Origin: Lachnospiraceae bacterium
GTDB lineage: Bacteria; Bacillota; Clostridia; Lachnospirales; Lachnospiraceae
Direction of reading: 5' to 3'
Length of the DNA stretch: 52,784 bases
Assembly (NCBI GenBank): GCA_014804355.1
Contig: JAAUZY010000028.1
Span: 1-52,784, forward strand
Shown: in pieces, positions 9,044 to 18,636 of the stretch
How positions within the stretch are numbered: the stretch's first letter is position 1
How the letters are laid out: each line of letters starts with the position of its first letter
The notes under the pieces: model-generated
Seen by the model: the letters and a program-made list of their open reading frames with translations, nothing else
Databases searched by the model: none
Told to the model about the DNA's origin: nothing
Program-made: the position numbers and the translations under genes

Positions 9044-10228
9044 CTACCGCTTCATCAGATACCGAATCCATACCTTTTTCCAATAATCCTTATATCCCGC
9101 CTTCTCTACGCCTTTCGCCGCTAAGATCGACACGCTTCCGATCCGCACACCATCCAGTTTGTACACTGCTTCCCCGATAGCCTCTCCTTCCGCCACAGGC
9201 GCCTGCACGCAATCAGGCAGACTGATCTCCTTTTGTATTTCGCTTAGATTGCTTCCCTTCGTGTCCAGATACTCGAACGGGCCGGCATAAGTCAGATACA
9301 GGACATCTTCGATTCCGCCTTCTATCTTTTGCTCCGGCAGCGGATCCTTATTTTCATCCGTATACATGCGGCTCACACTGTAGCCATAATTTAACAGCGT
9401 AATGGCATCCTGAAAACGGCTCTTGGGATCAGGCGCTGCCATCACCACTGCGATCAGCTCCATGCCGTCTCTATCCGCTGTCGCTGACAGGCAGTATAAT
9501 GCTTTCGAAGTGGAACCGGTCTTTAATCCCGTCGTCCACTCATACTGCTTGAGCAGTTTGTTCGTGCTGGATAAGGTAAACGTGGAAGTGCTCTGAGGTG
9601 TTATATGTTCGATATCTTCCATCCAGATCTTCGTATACTCGAACACCTCCGGATATTTGGTGATCAGCTCTCGCGACATGATCGCCACATCCTTGGCGGA
9701 GGAATAATGGTTGTCGGAATCCGACAGCCCGCAGCAGTCCTCGAAATGCGTATTCTGCATTCCCAATTTCTCCGCTTTCTCATTCATCAGCTTGACAAAC
9801 TCACTCTCACTGCCTGCTATGTACTCTGCCACCGCCACGCTGGCATCATTTCCCGATGCAACAGCGATACACTTAATCATTGTCTCCAACGTCTGTGTCT
9901 CGCCCTCCTCCAAAAAGACCTGTGATCCACCCATGGACTTTGCATAAGCGCTGGTGGTAACCTGATCCTCCAGATGTATCCTTCCGCTTTTCAGATGTTC
10001 AAAAATAATCAATAATGTCATGATCTTCGTAATACTCGCAGGACTTCTTCTCGTGTCCGCATCCTGTTCACAGATCACCTGTCCGGTATCTGCTTCCATC
10101 ACGATATAAGACGGTGCGGTAACATCCGGTGCTGCCCATGCTCCCATCGACATGCACATAAATCCCGCGTGAAATATAAGGCATCCCAATATCAGCCATA
10201 TTACAGTACGCTTCCCTTTTTTTCGCAA
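9044..10228 (-). CDS. D-alanyl-D-alanine carboxypeptidase (S11 family), second copy
   Basis: About 394 aa starting from a TTG codon (MRKKGKRTVIW...), which has GGGAG 8 bases upstream; the frame can be extended five codons to another TTG without ribosome-site support. A typical signal peptide ends near AWAA. The active-site motifs are SITK (Ser65-Lys68), SGN (125-127) and KTG (236-238) in this numbering. A C-terminal beta domain (about 280-360) is followed by an end rich in Lys/Arg/Trp, like the amphipathic membrane anchor of PBP5/DacF proteins. It trims peptidoglycan pentapeptides. Not closely similar to the copy at 5202-6503. Confidence 0.92.
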   Translation of the reverse strand: MRKKGKRTVIWLILGCLIFHAGFMCMSMGAWAAPDVTAPSYIVMEADTGQVICEQDADTRRSPASITKIMTLLIIFEHLKSGRIHLEDQVTTSAYAKSMGGSQVFLEEGETQTLETMIKCIAVASGNDASVAVAEYIAGSESEFVKLMNEKAEKLGMQNTHFEDCCGLSDSDNHYSSAKDVAIMSRELITKYPEVFEYTKIWMEDIEHITPQSTSTFTLSSTNKLLKQYEWTTGLKTGSTSKALYCLSATADRDGMELIAVVMAAPDPKSRFQDAITLLNYGYSVSRMYTDENKDPLPEQKIEGGIEDVLYLTYAGPFEYLDTKGSNLSEIQKEISLPDCVQAPVAEGEAIGEAVYKLDGVRIGSVSILAAKGVEKAGYKDYWKKVWIRYLMKR

Positions 10229-10296
10229 CGCTGTCACTCCCAAATACTCTGTTATGTACTATACATATTGTAATGGGACAACGGATATTCCACCAA

Positions 10297-10329
10297 AGAA
10301 AAACAGACTCAAAATCGCTTCTGAGTCTG
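10297..10329 (-). terminator. Rho-independent terminator after rpsU
   Basis: On the minus strand CAGACTCA and TGAGTCTG pair (8 bp, about 10-nt loop) and are followed by TTTTTC. It ends the rpsU transcript 15 bp after the stop codon. Confidence 0.82.
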
Positions 10330-10343
10330 CTCCATGCTTTTAC

Positions 10344-10520
10344 TTAGTTGTATTTACGTTTTCTGGCTGCTTCGGACTTCTTCTTACGTCTTACGCTGGG
10401 TTTCTCGTAATGCTCTCTCTTACGAATCTCCTGCTGGATGCCTGCTTTCGCACAGCTTCTCTTGAAACGACGCAATGCGCTATCCAAAGTTTCGTTCTCT
10501 TTAACGATTACGTTTGACAT
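10344..10520 (-). CDS. rpsU: 30S ribosomal protein S21
   Basis: A protein of 58 aa, starting [20 protein letters not shown] and ending in a Lys/Arg-rich helix ([13 protein letters not shown]). Length and basic composition are normal for S21. The frame could be extended 11 codons, but GGGAGG lies upstream of this start and the homologous N-terminus begins here. It has a strong promoter of its own and a terminator, so it is probably monocistronic. Confidence 0.97.
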   Translation of the reverse strand: MSNVIVKENETLDSALRRFKRSCAKAGIQQEIRKREHYEKPSVRRKKKSEAARKRKYN

Positions 10521-10615
10521 TCTCGCACCTGACCTCCCTTCAGTCCCGAACAAGCATTTCGACTGATTGGGTTATTTATGAGCTTACATGCTCTGTGTTT
10601 CTACACACAACACAA

Positions 10616-10643
10616 ATTATACCACATTTTGGTTATGAGTCAA
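10616..10643 (-). promoter_or_regulatory. Strong promoter of rpsU
   Basis: Minus strand: TTGACT (10638-10643), 16-bp spacer, TATAAT (10616-10621) preceded by TGG, so also an extended -10. It gives a leader of roughly 90 nt before rpsU. Confidence 0.8.
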
Positions 10644-10658
10644 CTACTATTTCGAAAT

Positions 10659-13298
10659 TTACTGAATCTGTCCTTCCAGCACTTTCGCGCACTCCGTGAT
10701 CGCTGCATCAATTCCGGCCGGATTCTTACCGCCCGCCTGCGCCATGTTGGGGCGTCCGCCGCCTCCTCCGCCTACAAGTGCCGCGATACCTTTGATCAAA
10801 TTACCCGCATGAGCGCCCTGTCCCATTGCGCCGTCCGTCGCCATGGCGATCATATTGACCTTGCCGTCACTGTCGGAAATCAATACGACTACGCCTTCGC
10901 CCAGCTTCTCTTTCAACTGGTCGCCCAGCTCGCGCAGACCGTTCATATCCACACCTGCAACCTTAGTTGCTAACAGTTTAACACCTTTCACTTCCTGTAC
11001 CTGGTCCATAACATCACCAAGCGCATCCTTAGCTGCCTTGCTCTTTAACGACTCATTCTCACTCTGTAATGTTTTCATCTCCGCCATCAGATGCTCGCAG
11101 CGCTCCACCAGATTAGAGGGAGAAGTCTTTAACACCTTAGCCGCCTCCTGAAGCTGCTCTTCCAATTTCTGATAGTATGCAGTTACGTTGCTGCCCGTCA
11201 CCGCTTCAATACGACGCACGCCTGCCGCGACACCGGACTCGGACAGAATCTTAAAGGAACCGATCGTGCCGGTAGATTTCACATGAGTACCGCCGCACAG
11301 TTCTTTGGAGAAATCTCCCATCTGTACGACACGCACCGTCTCTCCGTATTTCTCGCCGAAGAGCGCCATCGCACCGGACTTCTTGGCTTCCTCTATCGTC
11401 ATAATTTTCGTCTCGACCGGCAGATTATTTGCAATCTGCTCGCTCACAATCTGCTCTACTTTTCGGATTTCTTCCGGCGTCATCGCCGCGGAATGTGAGA
11501 AGTCGAAACGGGTTCTCTCACCATCCTGATAGGAGCCTGCCTGCTCCACATGATTCCCCAGTACTTCGCGCAATGCTTTCTGGAGCAGATGGGTCGCGCT
11601 GTGATTCTTACAGGTATTGCCTCTCCTTACGGTATCCACCGACAGCGTCACGGCATCACCGACTTTAAACATTCCTTTTGTCACCTTGCCGATATGCCCC
11701 ACTTTGCCGCCCAACAGTTTGATGGTATTCTCCACCTGAAACGTTCCGTCCGCCGTGGTAATCATACCGGTGTCGCCTTCCTGTCCGCCCATGGTGGCAT
11801 AAAAAGGTGTTTTTTCCACGATAATCGTACCTACTTCACCGTCCGTCAACGCTTCCACAAGCTCTGTCTCCGTGGTAAGTACCGTCACTTTCGAGTCATA
11901 AGTCAGATTGTCATACCCTACAAATTCCGTGGTGACAGAAGGATCAATGGATTCATACACGGTCACATCGGCGCCCATATAGTTGGTCACCTTACGCGCC
12001 TTGCGGGCTTTATCCTTCTGCTCCTGCATACATGCCTTAAATCCGTCTTCATCCACCGTAAACTCTTTTTCTTCCAGAATCTCTTTCGTCAGATCAAGCG
12101 GGAATCCGTAAGTATCATATAATTTGAACGCATCGGCACCGCCCAGCTCCTTGCCGCCCTGAGCCGCCACAGCCTCCGTCATCTCATTTAAGATGGTAAG
12201 TCCCTGATCGATCGTCTTATTGAATTTATTCTCCTCCTGCATCAGCACATTGAAGATAAACTCTTTCTTCTCCTCCAATTCCGGATATCCGTCCTTGGAC
12301 CCTTCAATCACCGTGCCTGCCAGATTGGAGAGGAATGTATCCTTAATTCCTAACTTCCTGCCCTGACGTGCCGCACGACGAATGATGCGGCGAAGCACAT
12401 ATCCCCTGCCCTCATTGGAAGGCATAATACCGTCCGAAATCATAAATGTAGCGGAACGGATATGATCTGTGATGATACGGATAGACACGTCCGTGTCATA
12501 GTCTTTCTTATATTCCACACCTGCAATCTCACACACTCTGGTACGCAGCGCCAGCACTGTATCCACATCAAATATGGAATCTACATCCTGTACAACAGAT
12601 GCCAGTCTCTCAAGACCCATGCCAGTATCGATATTCTTCTGCGCAAGCTCCGTGTAATTACCTTTGCCATCATTATCAAACTGCGTGAACACATTGTTCC
12701 AGATCTCCATATAGCGGTCGCAGTCGCAGCCTACCGTACAGCCGGGCTTACCGCAGCCGTATTTCTCTCCTCTGTCATAATAAACCTCGGAACAGGGACC
12801 GCAGGGGCCGGAACCGTGCTCCCAGAAATTATCTTCTTTACCGAAACGGTAAATCCGTTCCGGCGCAATACCGATCTCCTTATTCCATATCTCAAATGCT
12901 TCCTCATCATTCTCGTAGATGGACGGATAGAGCCTGTCTTCCTCCAGACCTACCACTTTGGTGAGAAACTCCCAACTCCACGCAATGGCTTCATGTTTAA
13001 AATAATCACCGAAAGAAAAGTTCCCCAACATCTCAAAGAAAGTACCGTGTCTGGCTGTCTTACCCACATTTTCCAGATCGCCTGTCCGGATACACTTCTG
13101 GCATGTCGTAACACGCCGTCTGGGCGGAATCTCCTGTCCTGTAAAATAAGGTTTCAGAGGTGCCATACCGGAATTGATCAACAACAAACTGTTGTCATTG
13201 TGGGGCACCAGAGAAAAGCTTTTCATCTTTAAATGGTCCTTGCTCTCGAAAAATTCAAGAAACATCTTTCGTAACTCATTCACACCATATGGTTTCAT
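10659..13298 (-). CDS. alaS: Alanine--tRNA ligase
   Basis: A protein of 879 aa, the normal length. It has the class II catalytic core at the N-terminus (with 'FFEMLGNFSFGDYFK' and 'GSGPCGPCSEVYYD'), the editing domain with HSATH and the distal Cys/His of CGGTH, a heptad-rich linker and the C-terminal DHHA1-like domain with the Gly run GGGGGGRPNMAQAGG. It charges tRNA-Ala and clears mischarged Ser/Gly. No T-box is seen upstream; only a 35-nt hairpin at 13351-13385 lies between glyS and this gene. Confidence 0.98.
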   Translation of the reverse strand: MKPYGVNELRKMFLEFFESKDHLKMKSFSLVPHNDNSLLLINSGMAPLKPYFTGQEIPPRRRVTTCQKCIRTGDLENVGKTARHGTFFEMLGNFSFGDYFKHEAIAWSWEFLTKVVGLEEDRLYPSIYENDEEAFEIWNKEIGIAPERIYRFGKEDNFWEHGSGPCGPCSEVYYDRGEKYGCGKPGCTVGCDCDRYMEIWNNVFTQFDNDGKGNYTELAQKNIDTGMGLERLASVVQDVDSIFDVDTVLALRTRVCEIAGVEYKKDYDTDVSIRIITDHIRSATFMISDGIMPSNEGRGYVLRRIIRRAARQGRKLGIKDTFLSNLAGTVIEGSKDGYPELEEKKEFIFNVLMQEENKFNKTIDQGLTILNEMTEAVAAQGGKELGGADAFKLYDTYGFPLDLTKEILEEKEFTVDEDGFKACMQEQKDKARKARKVTNYMGADVTVYESIDPSVTTEFVGYDNLTYDSKVTVLTTETELVEALTDGEVGTIIVEKTPFYATMGGQEGDTGMITTADGTFQVENTIKLLGGKVGHIGKVTKGMFKVGDAVTLSVDTVRRGNTCKNHSATHLLQKALREVLGNHVEQAGSYQDGERTRFDFSHSAAMTPEEIRKVEQIVSEQIANNLPVETKIMTIEEAKKSGAMALFGEKYGETVRVVQMGDFSKELCGGTHVKSTGTIGSFKILSESGVAAGVRRIEAVTGSNVTAYYQKLEEQLQEAAKVLKTSPSNLVERCEHLMAEMKTLQSENESLKSKAAKDALGDVMDQVQEVKGVKLLATKVAGVDMNGLRELGDQLKEKLGEGVVVLISDSDGKVNMIAMATDGAMGQGAHAGNLIKGIAALVGGGGGGRPNMAQAGGKNPAGIDAAITECAKVLEGQIQ

Positions 13299-13350
13299 CG
13301 TAGTTCTCTATCCTTTCTTAACATTAATAGTCGTCCTTTATCATACAACT

Positions 13351-13385
13351 GCTCAGACAAAAGAGTTGTCTTCTTTCATCTGAGC
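13351..13385 (-). other. Hairpin between glyS and alaS without T-tract
   Basis: GCTCAGA and TCTGAGC pair around an inner AAAGA/TCTTT helix with a small internal loop. No run of T follows on either strand, so it is not a standard terminator. It may be part of the alaS leader or a processing site. No T-box specifier features were found. Confidence 0.4.
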
Positions 13386-13391
13386 CCTATA

Positions 13392-14780
13392 TCAAAATGT
13401 AAATTTATCTGCAAAATAAGCATCCAGCTTTGCGATCTCAATGCGCTCCTGTTCCATGGAATCACGGAATCTCACGGTCACACAGCCATCCGTCTCGGAA
13501 TCAAAATCGTATGTAACACAGAAAGGTGTACCGATCTCATCCTGTCTGCGGTATCTCTTACCGATGTTACCTCTGTCATCAAACTCACAGTTATATTTCT
13601 TAGACAGTTCTGCAAAGATTTTCTCCGCGCCCTCATTAAGCTTCTTCGACAGCGGAAGCACGCCGATCTTAACCGGCGCAAGTGCCGGGTGGAAATGCAG
13701 TACGGTACGCACGTCCCCCTCACCGATCTCCTCTTCATCGTAAGCGCCGCAAAGTACTGCAAGGAACAGTCTCTCCACGCCCAGCGACGGCTCGATGACA
13801 TAAGGAATATATTTCTCATTCTTCGTATCATCAAAGTAAGACATATCCTCACCGGATGTATTCTGATGCTGTGTCAGATCATAGTTCGTCCGGTCAGCGA
13901 TGCCCCAGAGTTCACCCCAGCCGAAGGGGAACAGGAACTCGATATCCGTGGTCGCCTTGGAGTAGAAAGAAAGCTCTTCCGGATCGTGATCGCGGACACG
14001 CATCTCTTCCTCCTTCATTCCGAGGCTCTTCAGGAAATCAATACAATACTGTTTCCAATACGCAAACCACTCCAGATCCGTATCCGGCTCGCAGAAGAAT
14101 TCCATTTCCATCTGTTCAAACTCTCTCACACGGAAAATAAAGTTACCCGGTGTGATCTCGTTTCTGAAGGACTTACCCACCTGACAGATACCGAAAGGAA
14201 TCTTCTTACGTGAAGTTCTCTGCACGTTTTTGAAATTAACAAAAATACCCTGTGCGGTCTCCGGACGCAGATATACGGTGTTTTTTGCATCCTCCGTAAC
14301 ACCCTGGAACGTCTTAAACATGAGATTGAACTGTCTGATATCCGTAAAGTTATGTTTGCCGCATGTTGGACAGGGAATATTATGTTCTTCGATAAAATCC
14401 TTCATTTCCTGCTGGCTCCAGCCATCCACGGAATTGTCCAGTGTCATGCCTTGCTCCGCCACATAGTCCTCTATGATCTTATCCGCACGGAATCTCTCGT
14501 GACATTCCTTACAATCCATCAGCGGGTCGGAAAAGCTTCCAAGATGTCCACTTGCTACCCATGTCTGCGGATTCATTAAGATGGCACAGTCCACACCCAC
14601 ATTGTAAGGGCTTTCCATCACAAACTTCTGCCACCACGCCTTCTTGATATTATTCTTAAGCTCTACGCCCAGATTGCCGAAATCCCATGTGTTTGCCAGA
14701 CCGCCGTAAATCTCCGATCCGGGATATACAAACCCTCTCGCCTTCGATAAAGCCACGATCTTCTCCATTGTTTTTTCCAT
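13392..14780 (-). CDS. glyS: Glycine--tRNA ligase, single-chain dimeric (class II) type
   Basis: A protein of 462 aa starting [25 protein letters not shown] lies 5 bases before this ATG, so the four-codon extension is not used. Class II motifs are visible: motif 2 '[21 protein letters not shown]' region near residues 210-230 and motif 3 '[13 protein letters not shown]' near 330. Zinc-binding Cys pairs occur in 'CKECHERF' and 'CPTCGKH'. It belongs to the alpha2 type, not the GlyQ/GlyS heterotetramer. The gene lies upstream of alaS in the same direction. Confidence 0.97.
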   Translation of the reverse strand: MEKTMEKIVALSKARGFVYPGSEIYGGLANTWDFGNLGVELKNNIKKAWWQKFVMESPYNVGVDCAILMNPQTWVASGHLGSFSDPLMDCKECHERFRADKIIEDYVAEQGMTLDNSVDGWSQQEMKDFIEEHNIPCPTCGKHNFTDIRQFNLMFKTFQGVTEDAKNTVYLRPETAQGIFVNFKNVQRTSRKKIPFGICQVGKSFRNEITPGNFIFRVREFEQMEMEFFCEPDTDLEWFAYWKQYCIDFLKSLGMKEEEMRVRDHDPEELSFYSKATTDIEFLFPFGWGELWGIADRTNYDLTQHQNTSGEDMSYFDDTKNEKYIPYVIEPSLGVERLFLAVLCGAYDEEEIGEGDVRTVLHFHPALAPVKIGVLPLSKKLNEGAEKIFAELSKKYNCEFDDRGNIGKRYRRQDEIGTPFCVTYDFDSETDGCVTVRFRDSMEQERIEIAKLDAYFADKFTF

Positions 14781-14852
14781 AATTTCCTCCATTCTGATTC
14801 TTTCATTGTTCTATATAATTCATAACATATTTTATTACATTTATAAAATGTG

Positions 14853-15488
14853 CTACTGGAATACGATGTAAGATAAAACGCTCTCATCGCTGTCTTCTTT
14901 TGCCGGATGCGTAATGCGCACACCCTTTTTACCGGCAAAGGAAACATCCAGATCACTTGTGGCGGTCTGGTTGATATAGAGTACCTTCCCGTAAGTATTT
15001 ACCACCAAGTCTTCCGACGGCTTAGTGCCGATAATTACGATCTGTATCTTATCATGGTCTTCCATATACCCCAGTTCCATCGGCTTACCGTCCGACGAGA
15101 CAAAAGCGACGCCTTCCAGTCCATAACCCTGATTGCCCGCCTCTGAAAGTGTCCCCACAAACAGTTCCCTGTTATTGAAGTCCTTATAATCCCGGTCTGT
15201 GGCATAATTAAAACAAATCAGGACACTTCCGTCCTTCTCCTCGACAGACGCAAGCACCACACTGTCCGCACCGCTGTCTGCACAATATTCCGTCACTCTC
15301 TGCGAAGCCAACGCCTCCAGACTGTCCATATCATAATAATCTTGTTCAAAGCTGCCCACGATCTGCTGGACGATTCCTCCGTCTTTACCGATTGAAACAG
15401 AACTTACTTCCGGTATTTTATCCTGTCCGCAGCCCGCAAGCCCACAGACAATCCCTATCATAAGCAGAACCGTTCTCCCTCTTCGCAT
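14853..15488 (-). CDS. Putative lipoprotein of unknown function
   Basis: A protein of 211 aa. The signal peptide ends with LAGC, so Cys20 would be lipidated and the protein held on the outer face of the membrane. The mature part is acidic, with alternating beta-strand-like segments and no motif I recognise. It is preceded by recO and followed by glyS in the same direction with short gaps, so it may be part of one transcript. It could be a small envelope-maintenance protein, but nothing in the sequence shows that. Confidence 0.75.
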   Translation of the reverse strand: MRRGRTVLLMIGIVCGLAGCGQDKIPEVSSVSIGKDGGIVQQIVGSFEQDYYDMDSLEALASQRVTEYCADSGADSVVLASVEEKDGSVLICFNYATDRDYKDFNNRELFVGTLSEAGNQGYGLEGVAFVSSDGKPMELGYMEDHDKIQIVIIGTKPSEDLVVNTYGKVLYINQTATSDLDVSFAGKKGVRITHPAKEDSDESVLSYIVFQ

Positions 15489-15541
15489 ACGTTTTCTCCT
15501 CCGGTCGATTCTAAACCGCTAACATACTGCATTACATTATA

Positions 15542-16189
15542 TTAAAGATTATCCACAATTTCAAGACTTTTAAACGTTCTGTCAAGATATCGTCTGCGAT
15601 AATCGTCCGCAATCTCCTGCAGCTGCCTTAGAACCTCCGGGGTCACAGTAAAGGTATACAGTCTTTCAATGCCCGAATCCACGATATAGGACACGGCGTA
15701 CTCGGTGGACTGATCCCAGACCTTGTCCGTAGGGATCCCCGGGAACTCACCGTTTATCACCATCGCTTTCAGCTCAAATATGTAGCGTACCAACCGGTTA
15801 GGCAGTCCCTCATGCAATAACGCCCGCAGCGACTGGTAAAGCAGTCTCAACATCTCCTTCTCATCGTTATTCTCTCTCGTATAATAATCCATCAGTTCCA
15901 AAAAGTACATTCCGTAATATGCACCTTCGAAATCTTCCCGCAGTCCCTCAAAATAATTGCTGATCGCTGCTTCCATAACGTTGTAAGAACTTCTGCCCGC
16001 ATATAGCTTAAACTCCCCAAAGGAGAAAGGGTTCGTCGCTGCGAGAAGCCTGCTGCCCTGTTTGCGCGCTCCTCTCGCAAATGCCGAAATCTTACCTTTC
16101 TCCTTCGTTAATATTACAATTCTTCTATCATATTCGCCGATTGGCTCAGCCTTTAAAACCATTCCTGTAATCTGTGTATATTCCTGCAT
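15542..16189 (-). CDS. recO: DNA repair protein RecO
   Basis: A protein of 215 aa starting MQEYTQITGMVLKAEPIGEY, with AGGAG 9 bases upstream. The N-terminal OB fold is clear (…DRRIVILTKEKGKISAFARG, then 'ATNPFSFGEF'). The C-terminal helical domain follows, but the zinc-binding cysteines found in many RecO proteins are absent. RecO loads RecA onto SSB-coated DNA with RecR. The frame could be read 27 codons further upstream, but that stretch is the coding sequence of the small overlapping gene at 16146-16319. Confidence 0.92.
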   Translation of the reverse strand: MQEYTQITGMVLKAEPIGEYDRRIVILTKEKGKISAFARGARKQGSRLLAATNPFSFGEFKLYAGRSSYNVMEAAISNYFEGLREDFEGAYYGMYFLELMDYYTRENNDEKEMLRLLYQSLRALLHEGLPNRLVRYIFELKAMVINGEFPGIPTDKVWDQSTEYAVSYIVDSGIERLYTFTVTPEVLRQLQEIADDYRRRYLDRTFKSLEIVDNL

Positions 16190-16319
16190 GAGAATACTCT
16201 CCTGCTGCTTCCTTACTCTTGCGGACCTGTGCCTGCGCATCTTCCGCATTTCTATACGCCAGAAAATCATCTATTTTTCCGGTCGCCATAAACTTTGCCC
16301 AGTAATCCGTTTCATTCAT
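16146..16319 (-). CDS. YqzL-like small protein between era and recO
   Basis: A 57-aa reading frame beginning MNETDYWAKFMATGKIDDFL, with AGGGG 6-7 bases before the ATG. It overlaps the start of recO by 44 bp in a different frame. The pattern Trp-x-Lys-Phe, then Thr-Gly-Lys-Ile and a Leu/Tyr pair, matches the short YqzL proteins that lie between era and recO in Bacillus. No function is established. Position, ribosome site and sequence pattern together support it as a real gene. The long overlap suggests coupled translation with recO. Confidence 0.75.
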   Translation of the reverse strand: MNETDYWAKFMATGKIDDFLAYRNAEDAQAQVRKSKEAAGEYSHAGIYTDYRNGFKG

Positions 16320-16416
16320 CTTACGCCCCTAATCCTCTCTTATCAATCAGTCATCAGTACATATTCGGCCGAGCCGACTCTATACTAATGTTTAGGGTTC
16401 GCAGATTTGTCTTTTT

Positions 16417-17331
16417 CTATTCTGTTTCTTTCGGATTGTAACCGAAATTTTTCAACAGATAGTCACTGTCTCTCCAGTCCTTTTTCACCTTGACCCAGAG
16501 CTTCAAATTAACCTGACATTCCACCAGTTCTTCTATATCCGGTCTTGCCATGGAACCGATCTTCTTAAGCATACTGCCCTGCTTGCCGATGATGATCCCC
16601 TTGTGGGACTCCCGTTCGCAGACAATAGTAGCCTCAATATCCACGATCCGTTTCCTGAATTTCATCACCTCTATGGTGACAGCAATACCATGGGGGATCT
16701 CCTCTTCCAGACATTTCAGTGCCTTCTCCCTGATCAGTTCCGCCACGATCTGTCTCATGGGCTGATCCGTCACTGTATCTTCATCGTAGAAAGGCTCTCC
16801 ATAAGGCAGATACTTCATAATACATCCGATGAGCGTGTCCAGTCCGTCTTTCTTAAGCGCCGACACCGGAACGATCTCCGCAAAATCAAGCTGCTTCCTG
16901 TAAGCATCGATAAAGGTAAGAATAAGTTCCTTCTTCACGGTATCGATCTTATTAATGACCAGTATGACCGGCGTTCTCGTCTTCCTTAGCTGCTCAATGA
17001 TATGCTGCTCCCCCGCGCCAATATAGTCGGTAGGCTCCACCAGCCACAGGATCACATCCACGTCCGACATGGTGCGCTCCGCCACACTTACCATATAGTT
17101 TCCCAGTTTATTCTTCGCCTTATGTATGCCCGGCGTATCCAGGAACACGATCTGCCCCTCCCCGGAGGTATATACCGTCTGGATCTTATTACGGGTCGTC
17201 TGCGGTCTGCTGGAAGTAATGGCGATCTTCTGCCCGATCAGCGCATTCATCAGTGTAGATTTCCCCACGTTTGGCCTTCCGATAAGCGTGGCAAAACCGG
17301 ATTTGAACTGTGCATTTTTCTGTTCACTCAT
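16417..17331 (-). CDS. era: GTPase Era
   Basis: A protein of 304 aa. GTP-binding motifs are complete: G1 GRPNVGKST, G3 DTPG, G4 NKID, and the switch region SSRPQTTRNKI. The C-terminal KH domain (about residues 205-290, with 'IIGKQGSMLKKIG') binds the 3' end of 16S rRNA. Era works in 30S ribosome assembly at the membrane. AGAGG lies 10 bases before the start. The order era, yqzL-like, recO is the conserved one in Firmicutes. Confidence 0.97.
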   Translation of the reverse strand: MSEQKNAQFKSGFATLIGRPNVGKSTLMNALIGQKIAITSSRPQTTRNKIQTVYTSGEGQIVFLDTPGIHKAKNKLGNYMVSVAERTMSDVDVILWLVEPTDYIGAGEQHIIEQLRKTRTPVILVINKIDTVKKELILTFIDAYRKQLDFAEIVPVSALKKDGLDTLIGCIMKYLPYGEPFYDEDTVTDQPMRQIVAELIREKALKCLEEEIPHGIAVTIEVMKFRKRIVDIEATIVCERESHKGIIIGKQGSMLKKIGSMARPDIEELVECQVNLKLWVKVKKDWRDSDYLLKNFGYNPKETE

Positions 17332-17359
17332 TCTGTAATATCCTCTGTCTATCCTTATA

Positions 17360-18466
17360 TTATTTATCCGATATATTCGACTCTTCTTTTATTCCGGAGT
17401 TCTGCGCCATTCCCACAGATTCTGCTCCGTCAGCCGTCTCAGAACCAGTATTTTGCGCATACGGATTCACACGCGCTGCTGCCTTTTTCGCACTCTTCTT
17501 AATCACGATGCGCACGATCAACAGAATAATGACAATAACGATCGCCCATACGATCAGATACGGCAGATTGATCACAAACCAGATCGCAAAGTTGCCGATT
17601 CCTCTGCCGACACCCTTCACGCTGTCCATAAAGCCGGTCCGTATACGCTCGCCTGTAGTAATCTCCTCAGTAGGTGTATACCGCTCTACCTCATCAATAG
17701 ACAAATATACGGTGCTGTAGTCAATCTTATTATCATAGGTACGAAGCTGAGACTCCATACTCTCAATCTGGTAACGCACTTCCGAGAGTCTTCCCTCTAT
17801 GGTTATGATATCCTCCACGCTCTGCGCCTGCTCCATCAATTCCAGCAGTCTGTTCTGTTCCGTGGTAAGCGCTTTCTTATGACTCTCTAAGTCTACATAT
17901 TGCAGTGTCACATCGGTTACACTCTCCGAACGGCTCACGATGTTAGACTGCTCGCCCACCTCGTTTAAGAACGCATCCAGATTCTGCTGCGGTATACGCA
18001 CCGTCATGTTGGCGTAACGCAGATACTTTGTTCCGATATAGTCCGAAGAATAATTATCGTTCCTGCTGTAGCTGGACATATCTTCTATGTAGCCGCCCAG
18101 CGCCGCCACCTGACTTTGCAGGTTCGGCACCAGTGCATCAAACTGTTCCGTCTCCACGTTCATATTGACATTCTTGATCAGTTTCCTGCCTGCCAGCGCA
18201 TCATTTTGCAGCTCTGCGACTCCCTGCGCCGGTTCGGCCACATCATCATACTCATACTCGCCGGCCTCTTCCACCATCGCCACCGCACCGTTGCTTAGCA
18301 TATAGCCGCCGTCATAATCATAAGCCGCTGTCTCGGCAGCAACCGTATCATTTGCCACCGCAGTGTATTTCGAACCGCTGCTGCCGCACCCGGACAATAA
18401 CACCGTCATCATAGCCACTACCGGTAACACTTTCATTCCACATCTTTTTCTCATACTCATACCCAT
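17360..18466 (-). CDS. DUF4349-type membrane lipoprotein
   Basis: About 368 aa. The start at MGMSMRKRCG is preceded by GGAGG; a second ATG two codons on fits the closer AAAGGA. The signal peptide ends in LLSGC. The extracellular part contains a long coiled coil (about residues 165-225, 'EQNRLLELMEQAQSVEDIITIEGRLSEVR' region), followed near the C-terminus by one strong transmembrane helix and a basic tail. This layout is that of DUF4349 proteins, whose role is unknown. It lies 28 bp upstream of era. Confidence 0.82.
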   Translation of the reverse strand: MGMSMRKRCGMKVLPVVAMMTVLLSGCGSSGSKYTAVANDTVAAETAAYDYDGGYMLSNGAVAMVEEAGEYEYDDVAEPAQGVAELQNDALAGRKLIKNVNMNVETEQFDALVPNLQSQVAALGGYIEDMSSYSRNDNYSSDYIGTKYLRYANMTVRIPQQNLDAFLNEVGEQSNIVSRSESVTDVTLQYVDLESHKKALTTEQNRLLELMEQAQSVEDIITIEGRLSEVRYQIESMESQLRTYDNKIDYSTVYLSIDEVERYTPTEEITTGERIRTGFMDSVKGVGRGIGNFAIWFVINLPYLIVWAIVIVIILLIVRIVIKKSAKKAAARVNPYAQNTGSETADGAESVGMAQNSGIKEESNISDK

Positions 18467-18636
18467 TCCTTTCGATCCTCCGTTTCCCGCAGTCACCCTG
18501 TAACAAAGCCTGCTCCCTGCTTTCCAGTCACCCTGCTTCGCACAAATGTTCCAAAGTGATATTTTGTGCTTCCAAACAACTGCTTCTGTCTATATTACCT
18601 TTCACAAGACCAAAAGGTTGCATAAATTTACATTTT

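Noticed and set aside
12462-13232. 256-aa frame on the plus strand
   Set aside because: It is antisense to the well-conserved alaS catalytic core, has no ribosome site, and its residues are a low-quality mix without any domain.
18497-18636. 31-codon frame beginning MQPFGLVK in the space before the DUF4349 gene
   Set aside because: No ribosome site and no recognisable pattern; the space also has an 11-bp direct repeat CAGGGTGACTG of no clear meaning.
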